Assembly (NCBI RefSeq): GCF_000006565.2
Contig: NC_031477.1
Span: forward strand, 4,801,137-4,865,136
DNA: 64,000 bases
From: Toxoplasma gondii ME49
Taxonomy: Eukaryota; Apicomplexa; Conoidasida; Eucoccidiorida; Sarcocystidae
Direction of reading: 5' to 3'
The notes under the pieces were generated by a model that saw only the letters and a program-made list of their open reading frames with translations, made no database searches and was not told where the DNA came from. Below, in pieces: positions 34,301 to 51,555 of this stretch (positions are counted from its first letter, which is position 1; every line of letters begins with the position of its first letter). Position numbers and translations under genes: made by a program.

Positions 34301-37300
34301 TCTATCGACCTCTTCTCACCCTCTGTCTATCGACATCTTCTCACCCTCTGTCTATCGACCTCTTCTCACCCTCTGTCTATCGACATCTTCTCATCCTCTG
34401 CCTATCGACCTCTTCTCACCCTCTGTCTATCGACATCTTCTCAGCCTCTCTCTATCGACCTCTTCTCACCCTCTGTCTATCGACCTCTTCTCAGCCTCTG
34501 TCTATCGACATCTTCTCAACCTCTGTCTAACGACATCTTCTCACCCTCTGTCTATCGACCTCTTCTCAACCTCTGTCTATCGACCTCTTCTCATCCTCTC
34601 TCTATCTACCTCTTCTCATCCTCTCTCTATCGACCTCTTCTCATCCTCTGTCTATCGACCTCTTCTCATCCTCTGTCTATCGACCTCTTCTCATCCTCTC
34701 TCTATCGACCTCTTCTCATCCTCTCTCTATCGACATCTTTTCACCCTCTGTCTATCGACCTCTTCTCACCCTCTCTCTATCGACCTCTTCTCAGCCTCTG
34801 TCTATCGACATCTTCTCACCCTCTGTCTATCGACCGCTTCTCAACCTCTGTCTATCGACCTCTTCTCACCCTCTGTCTATCGACCTCTTCTCAACCTCTG
34901 TCTAACGACCTCTTCTCAACCTCTGTCTATCGACATCTTCTCACCCTCTGTCTATCGACATCTTCTCACCCTCACTCTATCGACCTCTTCTCATCCTCTG
35001 TCTATCGACCTCTTCTCATCCTCTCTCTATCGACCTCTTCTCATCCTCTGTCTATCGACCTCTTCTCATCCTCTCTCTATCGACATCTTCTCATCCTCTG
35101 TCTATCGACCTCTTCTCAGTCTCTCTCTATCGACCTCTTCTCATCCTCTGTCTATCGACCTCTTCTCAGTCTCTCTCTATCGACCTCTTCTCATCCTCTC
35201 TCTATCGACCTCTTCTCACCCTCTCTCTATCGACATCTTCTCACCCTCTGTCTATCGACCTCTTCTCACCCTCTGTCTATCGACCTCTTCTCAACATCTG
35301 TCTAACGACCTCTTTTCAACCTCTGTCTATCGACCTCTTCTCACCCTCTGTCTATCGACATCTTCTCACCCTCTGTCTATCGACATCTTCTCACCCTCTG
35401 TCTATCGACCTCTTCTCACCCTCTGTCTATCGACCTCTGCTCATCCTCTCTCTATCGACCTCTTCTCATCCTCTCTCTATCGACCTCTTCTCATCCTCTC
35501 TCTATCGACCTCTTCTCAGTCTCTCTCTATCGACCTCTTCTCATCCTCTCTCTATCGACCTCTTCTCACCCTCTCTCTATCGACATCTTCTCACCCTCTG
35601 TCTATCGACCTCTTCTCACCCTCTGTCTATCGACCTCTTCTCAACATCTGTCTAACGACCTCTTCTCAACCTCTGTCTATCGACCTCTTCTCACCCTCTG
35701 TCTATCGACATCTTCTCACCCTCTGTCTATCGACCTCTTCTCACCCTCTGTCTATCGACCTCTTCTCATCCTCTCTCTATCGACCTCTTCTCATCCTCTC
35801 TCTATCGACATCTTCTCATCCTCTGTCTATCGACATCTTCTCAGCCTCTCTCTATCGACCTCTTCTCAGCCTCTGTCTATCGACCTCTTCTCATCCTCTG
35901 TCTATCGACCTCTTCTCATCCTCTGTCTATCGACCTCTTCTCATCCTCTCTCTATCTACCTCTTCTCATCCTCTCTCTATCGACCTCTTCTCATCCTCTG
36001 TCTATCGACCTCTTCTCATCCTCTGTCTATCGACCTCTTCTCATCCTCTCTCTATCGACCTCTTCTCATCCTCTGTCTATCGACCTCTTCTCACCCTCTC
36101 TCTATCGACATCTTCTCACCCTCTGTCTATCGACCTCTTCTCACCCTCTGTCTATCGACCTCTTCTCATCCTCTGTCTATCGACCTCTTCTCATCCTCTG
36201 TCTATCGACCTCTTCTCATCCTCTCTCTATCGACCTCTTCTCAGCCTCTGTCTATCGACATCTTCTCACCCTCTCTCTATCGACATCTTCTCATCCTCTG
36301 TCTATCGACCTCTTCTCAGTCTCTCTCTATCGACCTCTTCTCATCCTCTCTCTATCGACCTCTTCTCATCCTCTGTCTGTCGACCTCTTCTCATCCTCTG
36401 TCTATCGACATCTTCTCACCCTCTCTCTATCGACATCTTCTCATCCTCTGTCTATCGACCTCTTCTCAGTCTCTCTCTATCGACCTCTTCTCAGTCTCTC
36501 TCTATCGACCTCTTCTCATCCTCTCTGTATCGACCTCTTCTCACCCTCTCTCTATCGACATCTTCTCACCCTCTGTCTATCGACCTCTTCTCAACCTCTA
36601 CGTGAGGCAAGACACAGGACATGCGGGGGTACGCTGGACTGGCACGAGATACTTTTCTTCCAGAACCTCAAAGTTACGTAAGTTGTGCGACCTGATCTGT
36701 CGCAGGTAACCGGACAGAAGGCCGAACCGAGAGACGACTTCGTCTCCAGTTCCTGTTTAAATCAGCAGCGATAGATGATTACTCCCGGCACTGGGCTACT
36801 GGCCACACTGGCAACTTCTGACACTGGGAAGAAGGATTCTTCTTCCTATCTCTCCTTCTACGTCTCTTCATATCTCTCCTTCTACGTCTCTTCATATCTC
36901 TCCTTCTACGTCTCTTCCTGGCCCTCCGAATTTCTGGAGCAACCTCGAAGTTTCTCTAGGGCAGGCTTTTCTCTCGCCGTCGATTCGACTGGCGACAGGG
37001 CTCTGCATGCTCATTTTCTTCGGATGTAAAACTCTTCGAGCTGAACGAGGGGGAATCCTTTGCTGCTCGACGACGAAAGTTCTTTCCTCACCAGCGTAGA
37101 CAGGCACGAAGAGGAGAATTCGAACGACGTATTTTTGCAGAGAAGGAAAGGCGTAATGCGCAAGGTGGAGGAAGATGGAAATCCCCGAGAGAAGAGACGC
37201 GACGAGAGCACAGACGCTGCCGAGAGCAGAAACCCAGCCGACATCGATGAAGGCAGAGTGCTGCAGAGGACACAGACGCGGGAGTGGAGTAGGTCAAGCG

Positions 37301-37883
37301 CGAAGTTCCGAGTTCAGTGAAAACTCCCAGGAAAACCACCCGGGCGCTCCAGATGGAGAGATCGACTGCGGCGGAGACCTCCCCTCCTGCCAGTCTGTAC
37401 ACCCGACTCTGGGCACTCTCCAGACACTGACGACCCAGTCCAGACAACGTGAGCGACTGAGATGCAGCTTCTCCACTCTTCTCAGTGACGCGCGGAGAGA
37501 CAGGCAGATTGCCACAGCAATGCAGATGATCAACAGAGACAGAACAGAAAATCCGAGTGCTGCCAGCACGGAGACTCACAGAAGGCGGAAGCGGAGAGAG
37601 ATAACGTCGACCTCTGACACACCGGCAAAGGAAGCCGTCTAGACAGGTGGCAAGCCCAGGTAGATCGACGATCTCTTCAGCAAGGGAAACCGTGATTTCT
37701 TGCAATGCTTTCTCTGCACTGAGCTAAGGAGATAAGGGAACTTGATAGACTTCTGCAGAGACATCACTATTTTAGATCGGAAACGTTTCTGAGAGAAGAC
37801 GTAGATCTTACCGAGACAGCTGGAGAAGACAGAGGGGTTCCCCGGTCGAGAGCGGGGGCTTCGAGCAACGAAGGATCATCCAT
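25817..37883 (-). CDS. Organic solute transporter Ost-alpha/TMEM184 family protein (DUF300)
   Basis: Ten-exon model, 5' to 3': 37883-37812, 37723-37340, 37260-37092, 30511-29979, 29715-29551, 28906-28793, 28115-27923, 27348-27115, 26600-26452, 26161-25817; about 785 residues. Phase is kept at all junctions. Family landmarks appear in order: FLHLAHYAFPSLQKYVVRI, then VPVYA joined across the giant intron to VSSLVILFM, YIEALRDMWEAVVVYSFF, GLFYLATRKLPAL, FLAMKLVIVATWYQAFFLG, NWLLCVEMPLFALLNAYAYP, and near the end LMSDVVTDAYYNFHAKYNQ. These match the seven-helix Solute_trans_a fold, whose members traffic to plasma or endosomal membranes and may carry organic solutes or act in vesicle traffic. The long loop in exon 4 and the Ser-rich C-terminus are lineage-specific insertions. 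The first two exons and the end of exon 2 (an alternative donor at 37378 would end it at 37379) are less certain. Confidence 0.88.
26357..26381. repeat. (TA)n microsatellite in last intron of TMEM184-like gene
   Basis: Pure TA run; further TA/CA runs follow at 26404-26435 in the same intron. Confidence 0.9.
28302..28326. repeat. (TA)n microsatellite in TMEM184-like gene intron
   Basis: Pure TA run of about 25 bases between exons at 28793 and 28115, followed by imperfect TACATG copies up to about 28435. Confidence 0.9.
30649..36600 (+). repeat. 25-bp minisatellite, about 238 tandem copies, intronic
   Basis: An almost uninterrupted head-to-tail array of a 25-bp unit, whose core on the plus strand is TCTATCGACCTCTTCTCA followed by a variable base and CCTCTG. 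Variation is confined to a few positions: CGACC or CGACA, CTCAG/C/A/T, CTCTG or CTCTC, and occasional TCTAACG or TCTATCTAC. The array fills nearly all of the intron between TMEM184-like exons 37260-37092 and 30511-29979. Since 25 is not a multiple of three, reading frame rotates with each unit, which creates long spurious plus-strand frames. The transcribed strand of the host gene is purine-rich and carries TAG in every unit. Confidence 0.98.
36838..36918 (+). repeat. 24-bp tandem repeat, about three copies
   Basis: Three copies of a 24-bp unit with core ATCTCTCCTTCTACG and TCTCTTC, in the same intron as the 25-bp array and about 240 bases beyond its edge. It shares pyrimidine-rich TCTCTTC words with the large array but not its unit length. 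Confidence 0.9.
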
Positions 37884-40358
37884 TTTTCAAAGAACGAAGC
37901 TGGAAGGCGGGAGAAAGAAAATGACCTCAGAGCTGAGAACTGAGACAAGAACCATCTTGGAGAAGTCGAGAAGGACTGGGGAAAACGAAAGCCACCATCT
38001 TCTTTGAGGAAAGACGCAGACAAAGAGATGGGGCAGGCGCGAAGCGCCGGCGGAGAGCAGACAGAAAAAAGGAAGAAGAGGGAAAGACAAGGAGAGACGG
38101 AGGGTGAGGAAGAGGAAGGAGGTAAACAGGACCTAGAGGCGAGGAGAGACGCTGGAGTCTAGGCGCGTTTTTTTAGAGTTGCGACTGCGGAAGAAAGAGA
38201 CATAATCTTATCCTGGGTTTCAGAAAGACACCGAAGAGACAAGAGAGTTGAGACCCGGGGAAATTCGAGACCACTCGGAGCAGGATTCGGAAGCGAGGAG
38301 CCGCGAGACTGTTTTCACGTTCAGAGACACTCGTCGATATCAGCCGTTTTCAACTGTTCACTGTATTTTCTACAGTTAACAGAGACGGGTTCCACGTCAA
38401 ACGTAACAAAATAAGCGAATCTGCAGCGGGAAATAAGGGCATCAGCTTCGTAAAACTCGTGAACAGACTACAGAAGGTGAGGCCTGAACCTTGTGTGTCG
38501 ACGACTGGACTATACCGCAGAAGAAGAGCACTGGCTGCGGACTTCCTACCATCGAAAAAAACGTCCTCGGAAGAGCTGGAAAAACACTCCTTCTCCACAA
38601 GAGGAAAAACCCGCAAACTTTCGAGAGACGACGACTATGGCGATGCTGGCCAACGAAGCGGAGGTGGCCACAACACAGGACCCCCACCCTTTTCTCTGGA
38701 AAGAAAAAAGGAAAGAAAATGCGCCATGAGACAGGACACTCGCACACGGTTTCTAGTTGCTTGAGCCCCTGACGAACACAGAGAGCCACGAGGCGTTCTG
38801 TCTTCACGCTCTGCATGCCCTTCTTTTCGCGCGAAAAAACCCCGAAGCGGTTCCGGAGGCACCCTCTGTCTCTCTCGAAAAGGGAGTCCCGGTTTTGCCT
38901 GCGTGGGCCAAGCGAGGAAAAGCGAGAAAAAAAACGAACGAAAGCGAATAAAGAGGTAGGTGAAGTTCAGGGAGCCGCGAAACATGAAGACGGTGACGGA
39001 GGCACGCGGGCACTGGAAGAACCTCTGGACACCTGACAGAGCTTTCCTCCCCGAGGAGGGAGAGAGGAGGCGCTCAAACCTTTGTCGTCGGGCGGCCCAA
39101 GACGACAGAAACACGGAGCACAACACAGAACGCGATTCAGACGTCCCAAGACGGTGAACACCATGCGTTCACTTGCAAAGGCTGTGAGACCTTAGGGTGT
39201 ACATACAGCTGAACTACACACGTGCCGAGGGACCAGCTTTTCTCTGAGCAAGACGGGGCGACACTCCCAACAGGGGAAGGGAAGGAAACGAAGTAGAGAC
39301 AAGGAAAAGGGAAACGGAGGGAAGAAACGGGGCAGACAGACCGCATTTTTGTCGCGACAGAAGAGCAGCACCTATTGGGGGACTCAGCAGGTTCCGACGA
39401 GACGCGTGTCACGAAAACGAGGAAACTTGGGAGAGAGGCGCCGCGCTTATAGCGGCGCTGCGTGAGATCTGAGAATCCTTTTAGACTGGGTGTTCGTGCT
39501 CGTCATTTCACTTCCGATGGATTCGATTATGCTACTCTTTCATTTATCCACGGTAACAGGGTCTGTCAGTACCAATCGATTGGTGTTTCGGAATACGCTT
39601 CCTCCAGAACTGACGCGATCTGCTTAGTACCATCAATGGAGTCTTTTGGTCAGATCCTAAGTACGCAGTAAGCCAAGCATATTCAAGGAACATGACAAGC
39701 ATTACCAGATTCATGTAAACGAATAGAAAGGGAGGTGTGCTAGCTGAAGCGAAACCGGGGCTCCGGTGCAGGTAAACGTCTGTCGTTCCGGCATCTTAGC
39801 TGACCCTTTGAGCATTCTTGCTTCCGCGCACAAAAATAGCCCTTACTACATCGGCGAATCGATCAATACACGATAACTTTACATCGTGTTCGTGTGATGC
39901 AAAACGTTGTCCACAGGCGACGTTGTTAAACGGGCGGAACACCCAAAGCGACATTTTTGTTCCCAGCAGCAGGCACGTCAGTACCCACTTCCGACTTTGA
40001 GGACGAGTTCCACTTCGGTTTTCCCCGTGACTTGTGCGCATGACAAGAAGTTTCGCCTGACATAGCTAACTGCGAGCTGATCCTGAGAAATGCCCGTTTC
40101 ACCTGTACAAAATCGGTTGCATCTTGATACCGCTGCTGTTCTCTGGAAAACGAATGGCGAGACAATAAACAATCATTTATAGGCGGCGTTGCACCGCATC
40201 TAAAACCAACTGCTCTCGTCCGTGGCACTCCTTTGGACTGTAGACTCCCGGGTGTGTCTCGTCACAAGAGCTCTTTTCGACGCCACATCAGGAACAAGAG
40301 ATGAACACAGTCCTTTTCTGCCGAGTATAAAAATAGGAAATACTTGATTTCCCAGAGG
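37884..40358. other. Intergenic region between TMEM184-like and pseudokinase genes
   Basis: It should contain the promoter of the TMEM184-like gene and the 3' UTR of the pseudokinase gene. The part at 38040-38140 is purine-rich. Small frames near 38450-38740 have no recognisable features. No RNA gene or mobile element is visible. Confidence 0.4.
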
Positions 40359-41798
40359 TCAGAAAGCCAGCATTGTGACCAGGACCTGGACAGCCTCTGG
40401 CGGGTCGGCGCAGCGTTCAAAGAACTCTTCTGTGACTTCCCTCTCGAATCGGTGAAGCAGCAACAGTTCGTAGGCGACGTCGTCGAATCTCCGTTGCGGA
40501 CACCAGATCTGTGCCAGAACGATGGCAAGAGCCAAGTCGTCAGTCATGCGCTTTTCTGGCGATGGTTTCTCTTCGCCTTCCTCGAGTTCTGCCGCGATAG
40601 GAGATTCTAGGCCAGCTGATCCCCGATGCACCGGCGGCGATTCTACAAGAGAGACAGGCTGGAGGTGAACGATCCCGTCAAGAGTGACAAAAAAAGTGTC
40701 GATGTTGATTTTTCCGCCTCTGGAGCCGAGCTCTGCGGCACTCCTCGCTAATTTGTGCACTTGTTCCGTCAGCGAGACTCGCGCGTCGTGGGCGGGTCCC
40801 GTCCCCGGTGTGTCCGTCGCAGCGGTACTTGCAATGTGCAACAAAACCTCTCTGAGAGTTTCTCCCTCGACAGCCCGCTTGAGAAAGACATTCGGAAACG
40901 CAAAGTGAGATTCGTGAGGCCGCGGGCACCAGGTGTTGCGAACGCGCTTCAGCAACAACAGGTCTACCACAACACCGACTTGCGCGACTCCCGACGCAGC
41001 TCTGAGTTCCTTTATTGCAGCCAAGTACTGTTTTCTGACGCTCACGCTCGCTTCCCTGGATCCTCTCAAAACCGGGAAAGCTTCCAGGAAGTAGCTCGCC
41101 GATTCGCCGGAACCCTCGCACCTCAGCAGAACGCTTCCGTACGACGAGACGCCCACAGTTGCCGCATGACTCACAAGCAGGCTTTTCCCCGTCACTTTCG
41201 ATTTCATTGGCACAGGATGCTGAACCGGCAACAACAAACCTACGGCGTTGGCCAGTTCTGCTGGGGGAGTCCCCAGAGACGTCAGAAGAGCGTGAGGAGT
41301 CTTGACGAACGAGGCTACCGCGTCGCTTCCTGGCTTTTGTTGTGCGTCGCGCACCCTGTTTTGCTTGAGGTCCTTTGCCATCCCGCGGATAAGTTTCCTC
41401 AAACGCCTTTTCCACGCAAAACTCGACGCCAATGAGCTCGTGCCGCGGCTGATATAGCGGCGAACTGCAGAGGACACGCGGCGTATGTGCGTGAAAGGAC
41501 GTCGCAAGACGTAACGGGCTGTCCGCCAACGACGAGAACCGCCCGTTTCTGGTGGGTCGGTGGCATTTTCAGGCGACACAGAGGCTCCCTCGAGTGGCGG
41601 TGGGTTGTTGACCGCCTCTGCAAACGCAAAAACGCTTGCCAGGTCAAGCGCTCTGATCACGTCTGCGTCTACATCTTTCGGTCCTTCCAACTCATTTCTT
41701 CCTTCGGGCCGGAACAGCCGCGAAAGACACAGCTGAAAAAACAAGAAAGAAAGCGTGAAACGGGCAGCCGACAGCGAGACCATTGGTACCGTTGCCAT
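40359..41798 (-). CDS. Rhoptry-kinase-like secreted pseudokinase (divergent ROPK family)
   Basis: A single-exon gene of 479 codons from the ATG at 41798; a second ATG at 41783 would give 474. A signal peptide is predicted at about residues 5-26. An Arg-rich amphipathic region follows at about 89-148, like the membrane-binding helices of rhoptry kinases. The kinase-like domain starts with a Gly-loop remnant, GVSSYGSVLL (about 226-235). The VAIK lysine position is lost (SYFLEAFPV), the catalytic HRD is replaced by RGGKINIDTFFV (about 370-381), and DFG reads QPVSLV. The late helix DLALAIVLAQIWC corresponds to the ROPK D-x-W-x-L-G region. Family members are secreted from rhoptries into the host cell or vacuole membrane. 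Loss of catalytic residues implies a non-catalytic role. Which member it is cannot be told from sequence alone. Confidence 0.78.
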   Translation of the reverse strand: MATVPMVSLSAARFTLSFLFFQLCLSRLFRPEGRNELEGPKDVDADVIRALDLASVFAFAEAVNNPPPLEGASVSPENATDPPETGGSRRWRTARYVLRRPFTHIRRVSSAVRRYISRGTSSLASSFAWKRRLRKLIRGMAKDLKQNRVRDAQQKPGSDAVASFVKTPHALLTSLGTPPAELANAVGLLLPVQHPVPMKSKVTGKSLLVSHAATVGVSSYGSVLLRCEGSGESASYFLEAFPVLRGSREASVSVRKQYLAAIKELRAASGVAQVGVVVDLLLLKRVRNTWCPRPHESHFAFPNVFLKRAVEGETLREVLLHIASTAATDTPGTGPAHDARVSLTEQVHKLARSAAELGSRGGKINIDTFFVTLDGIVHLQPVSLVESPPVHRGSAGLESPIAAELEEGEEKPSPEKRMTDDLALAIVLAQIWCPQRRFDDVAYELLLLHRFEREVTEEFFERCADPPEAVQVLVTMLAF

Positions 41799-42129
41799 CA
41801 AGTTGTATCTGGTTTCCCCCCAGGCACGGCATTCGCCTGTCTAACAACCCTAAAACCCAACGGTTTCCGTTGGAGTTCAAAAATTACGAGCTCATGCCTA
41901 GTTGGCGACAAACACACTTGCAAGACAATACCCAGTTCAAGGAAGAAACGCGTCTCTGGCTAGCTGGGGGAAATATGGACAACAGCTAGGCCCATCAAAA
42001 ACTGGCGGCTACGGAAAATATGACCATCTAAAATGTAAGCGAAACTTTCTGCGTTCTGTTTTGAGTTTTGCCAATGCGAACGCATAAGGTCCTCGAAGAA
42101 GACGGTCTGCTTCCGGGTGTGCGGTACAA

Positions 42130-42365
42130 ACTGTACACAAAGAACTCTTCAGCCCAAACTGAGGACTCCACGAGACAGTAACCCCGCAAAGATCAATGCG
42201 GTCTATCTGTGTCTGTGTGCCCCAAGCAGAGAAAACTGTCCGCGTGCTTCTTACCAACGATATTTCCCGCTGTCGTCAATTTGATGACGAGAACGCGACA
42301 GGAGCTGGTGTTTAGGAAAACCCATTGTTGTGTAGCCTCTCATGTGCTCAATTGAAACGGCGTTC
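42130..42365 (+). repeat. Diverged direct repeat, copy A
   Basis: Shares scattered identical blocks in the same order with copy B about 1.18 kb to the right: GGTCTATCTGTGTCTGTGTG, AGGAGCTGGT, and TTGAAACGGCGTTC near the end. Copy A has small insertions relative to B. It may be an old dispersed element or a local duplication. Confidence 0.7.
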
Positions 42366-42979
42366 GGCAGACGTGTCTGCAAAGTTGTGAAGTTCTATGT
42401 CGCGCACAATCTTCAATATCTGGAACAGCAACTTATGACTAGGTAGTGGACCCCAAACAGTGTCTGCTGTACATCAACCAGAGATACTGCTAATATGCTT
42501 AAGTGAAAAGTCTATCAAAAACCGTTCTGGTTGCACTTTCGACATGCCCTTATGCGCATCTGCGTACCCGAGATGCTGACCTCAGAAAAAGTTTCCAGCT
42601 TACCCTCCATATGCTCTCTAAATTAGGTCCCGCGATGATTTGAATCAAGCATGAGGCAGCACGCTCGTGGAAGCCAGACAGACTCGACAATTCGAATTGC
42701 ATTTTTCTGCCGGGCGTCCGGATGCCCAGTATCTTCGTCGCCAGCCAAGAACGACACCTGACTTCTGCATGCTCAAAAGAGAGGACAAAACTGGCAATGC
42801 ACCCCGAGACACTCGCAAGGGTGAACTTCAGAAGTTAACGTTGCTCGTACGAGCGGAGGAACGTGTGATTTACTTCGATGTGACGCTATGAACCTCACCA
42901 GACTAGGTTGAATCTATGTAGAACTGTTGATTCAAATGCTGCCGGAGGTGCGTGGCTGTTGTCAGCTCGTGTCGTGAGA

Positions 42980-43150
42980 TGTCTTCAATAATTAATTCTA
43001 GTAAACGTTTTAATGGACGATAATTTATTTTTATGTTTTAAATTGTTACATTTTATAATTAGTAGGAAATATTATTTTAACTAATGGAGTCTATTCCCCA
43101 AATATTTTGATGCTTAAACTGCTTTCAAATTATTTAGAATATTATTCAGG
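42980..43150. other. AT-rich island
   Basis: About 170 bases of strongly AT-rich sequence (for example TTATTTTTATGTTTTAAATT near 43026) in otherwise about 50 percent GC DNA. Composition resembles organellar DNA, so an organelle-derived insert is possible, but I could not match it to a specific organellar gene. Confidence 0.5.
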
Positions 43151-43309
43151 TTTCCCCTCACAAGGCAGCTACTGATCTTCGCCTTGGTACAACTATTACG
43201 TCACCAATTAGCTAATTAGATATGAGCTTTTTCTAGACTTTTGGGGCCGACTCTTTGTAAAACCTAGCGCGACACTTGTTTTTTCCGTAACCTCTAAGTT
43301 TTGCTGTTG

Positions 43310-43541
43310 CGTCCTGTTTGAACTCCTTGGCTCAAACTGAGCAGTCCAGTAGGCAGTAAGCTCACAATGATCACTGGGGTCTATCTGTGTCTGTGTGCCC
43401 GGAGCAGAGGAAGACAGTCCCCTTGTTTTACTAAAGATATTTTCTACTGTCGTCACTTTGATGCCGAGAACCACGACAGGAGCTGGTTTAGGAGAACACA
43501 GTCCTCTCCAGCCTCTAGTGTGCTCAGTTGAAACGGCGTTC
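43310..43541 (+). repeat. Diverged direct repeat, copy B
   Basis: Partner of the repeat at 42130-42365. On the minus strand both copies retain a similar peptide, GTQTQID followed after a gap by W-x-x-QF, which suggests the ancestral element may have been coding. Confidence 0.7.
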
Positions 43542-43793
43542 ACCACACTCTGTGCGGTCGTAGCCCTTCGGGGAACCTAAATCTTTGTGCCAGTTTAGAG
43601 ATTCTTTTCTTCCCGGATAAAATGCGTCACAGCAGAGAACGACTACAGGGTGTTTTGACACTCCACTCGGTAGTCTCAAGAAAAAAAGGCACAAAAAGCC
43701 GTCTGCCGTTCGTCCCGTCAAAGACTCGATGAGCTCTGAACCAGCCATGAAAACGTGCTTGTTCCCTCGAAGACAGTACATGTTCACATTCGA

Positions 43794-43820
43794 ATATATA
43801 TATATATATATATATATATA
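43794..43820. repeat. (TA)n microsatellite
   Basis: Pure TA run of 27 bases in intergenic DNA. Confidence 0.95.
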
Positions 43821-44138
43821 CAGGTATGTTCACTGCACCACAAAATTGTCAGGGGGCATACCAAAGTTCGAAAACAGATTTCGCAGAAGACGTGAGCAAC
43901 AATGCTGGTATCGAAGACATTATATATAAAACGCGCATGTATGCGTCCCTGTGGCGCAGGACTGCAGAGAACCACATGATGCTTCAAAAGTTTTGACTCG
44001 GCTCACGGAAGCTTCGCTGCCCTCCGCAGACACTTTTCCCCGCACAGACATTTCTTATTTTCTTGTCTCACAAAACCGCATCTACACGAATGAAACTTCT
44101 CGACGCATGCACACACCAAACTCACGCCGCCATTTACA

Positions 44139-44141
<3 letters not shown>

Positions 44142-44169
<28 letters not shown>
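44142..44169. repeat. (TA)n microsatellite
   Basis: Pure TA run of 28 bases, about 250 bases past the DDX41 stop codon, probably in or near its 3' UTR. Confidence 0.95.
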
Positions 44170-44173
<4 letters not shown>

Positions 44174-44419
44174 ATGGATACATATCTTCCAGAAAAATAC
44201 ACACGTAGACGCACGTGCACGTAGTTTTCTAGTACACGTCTCTGTATACTTCCAAAGCCATACGTTGACATAGATATACATCTATGTCTACCGAAAGTCA
44301 TCAAGTGATGTTGCCACACTGGGAACCTCGTGTAGATACACCACTCATGGCTCGAGTCCTACCTCGGCCACCACACATATACATATACATACATATATGT
44401 ATGTATATGTATATGTGTG

Positions 44420-51555
<7,136 letters not shown>

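Larger units (their letters stand above)
41799..44419. other. Gene-poor intergenic stretch with repeats and AT-rich island
   Basis: It holds a diverged pair of direct repeats (about 42130-42365 and 43310-43541), a strongly AT-rich island at 42980-43150, and several (TA)n runs. No coding frame is supported. The left edge should contain the promoter of the pseudokinase gene and the right edge the 3' UTR of DDX41. Confidence 0.5.

Noticed and set aside
30649..36600. CRISPR-like array of short repeats
   Set aside because: There are no unique spacers; units abut directly with only point variants, and the DNA is eukaryotic. It is a minisatellite.
38450..38740. Overlapping small plus-strand frames of 80-100 codons
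   Set aside because: Three frames are open together, which points to low-complexity composition; no motif, no supported splice sites.
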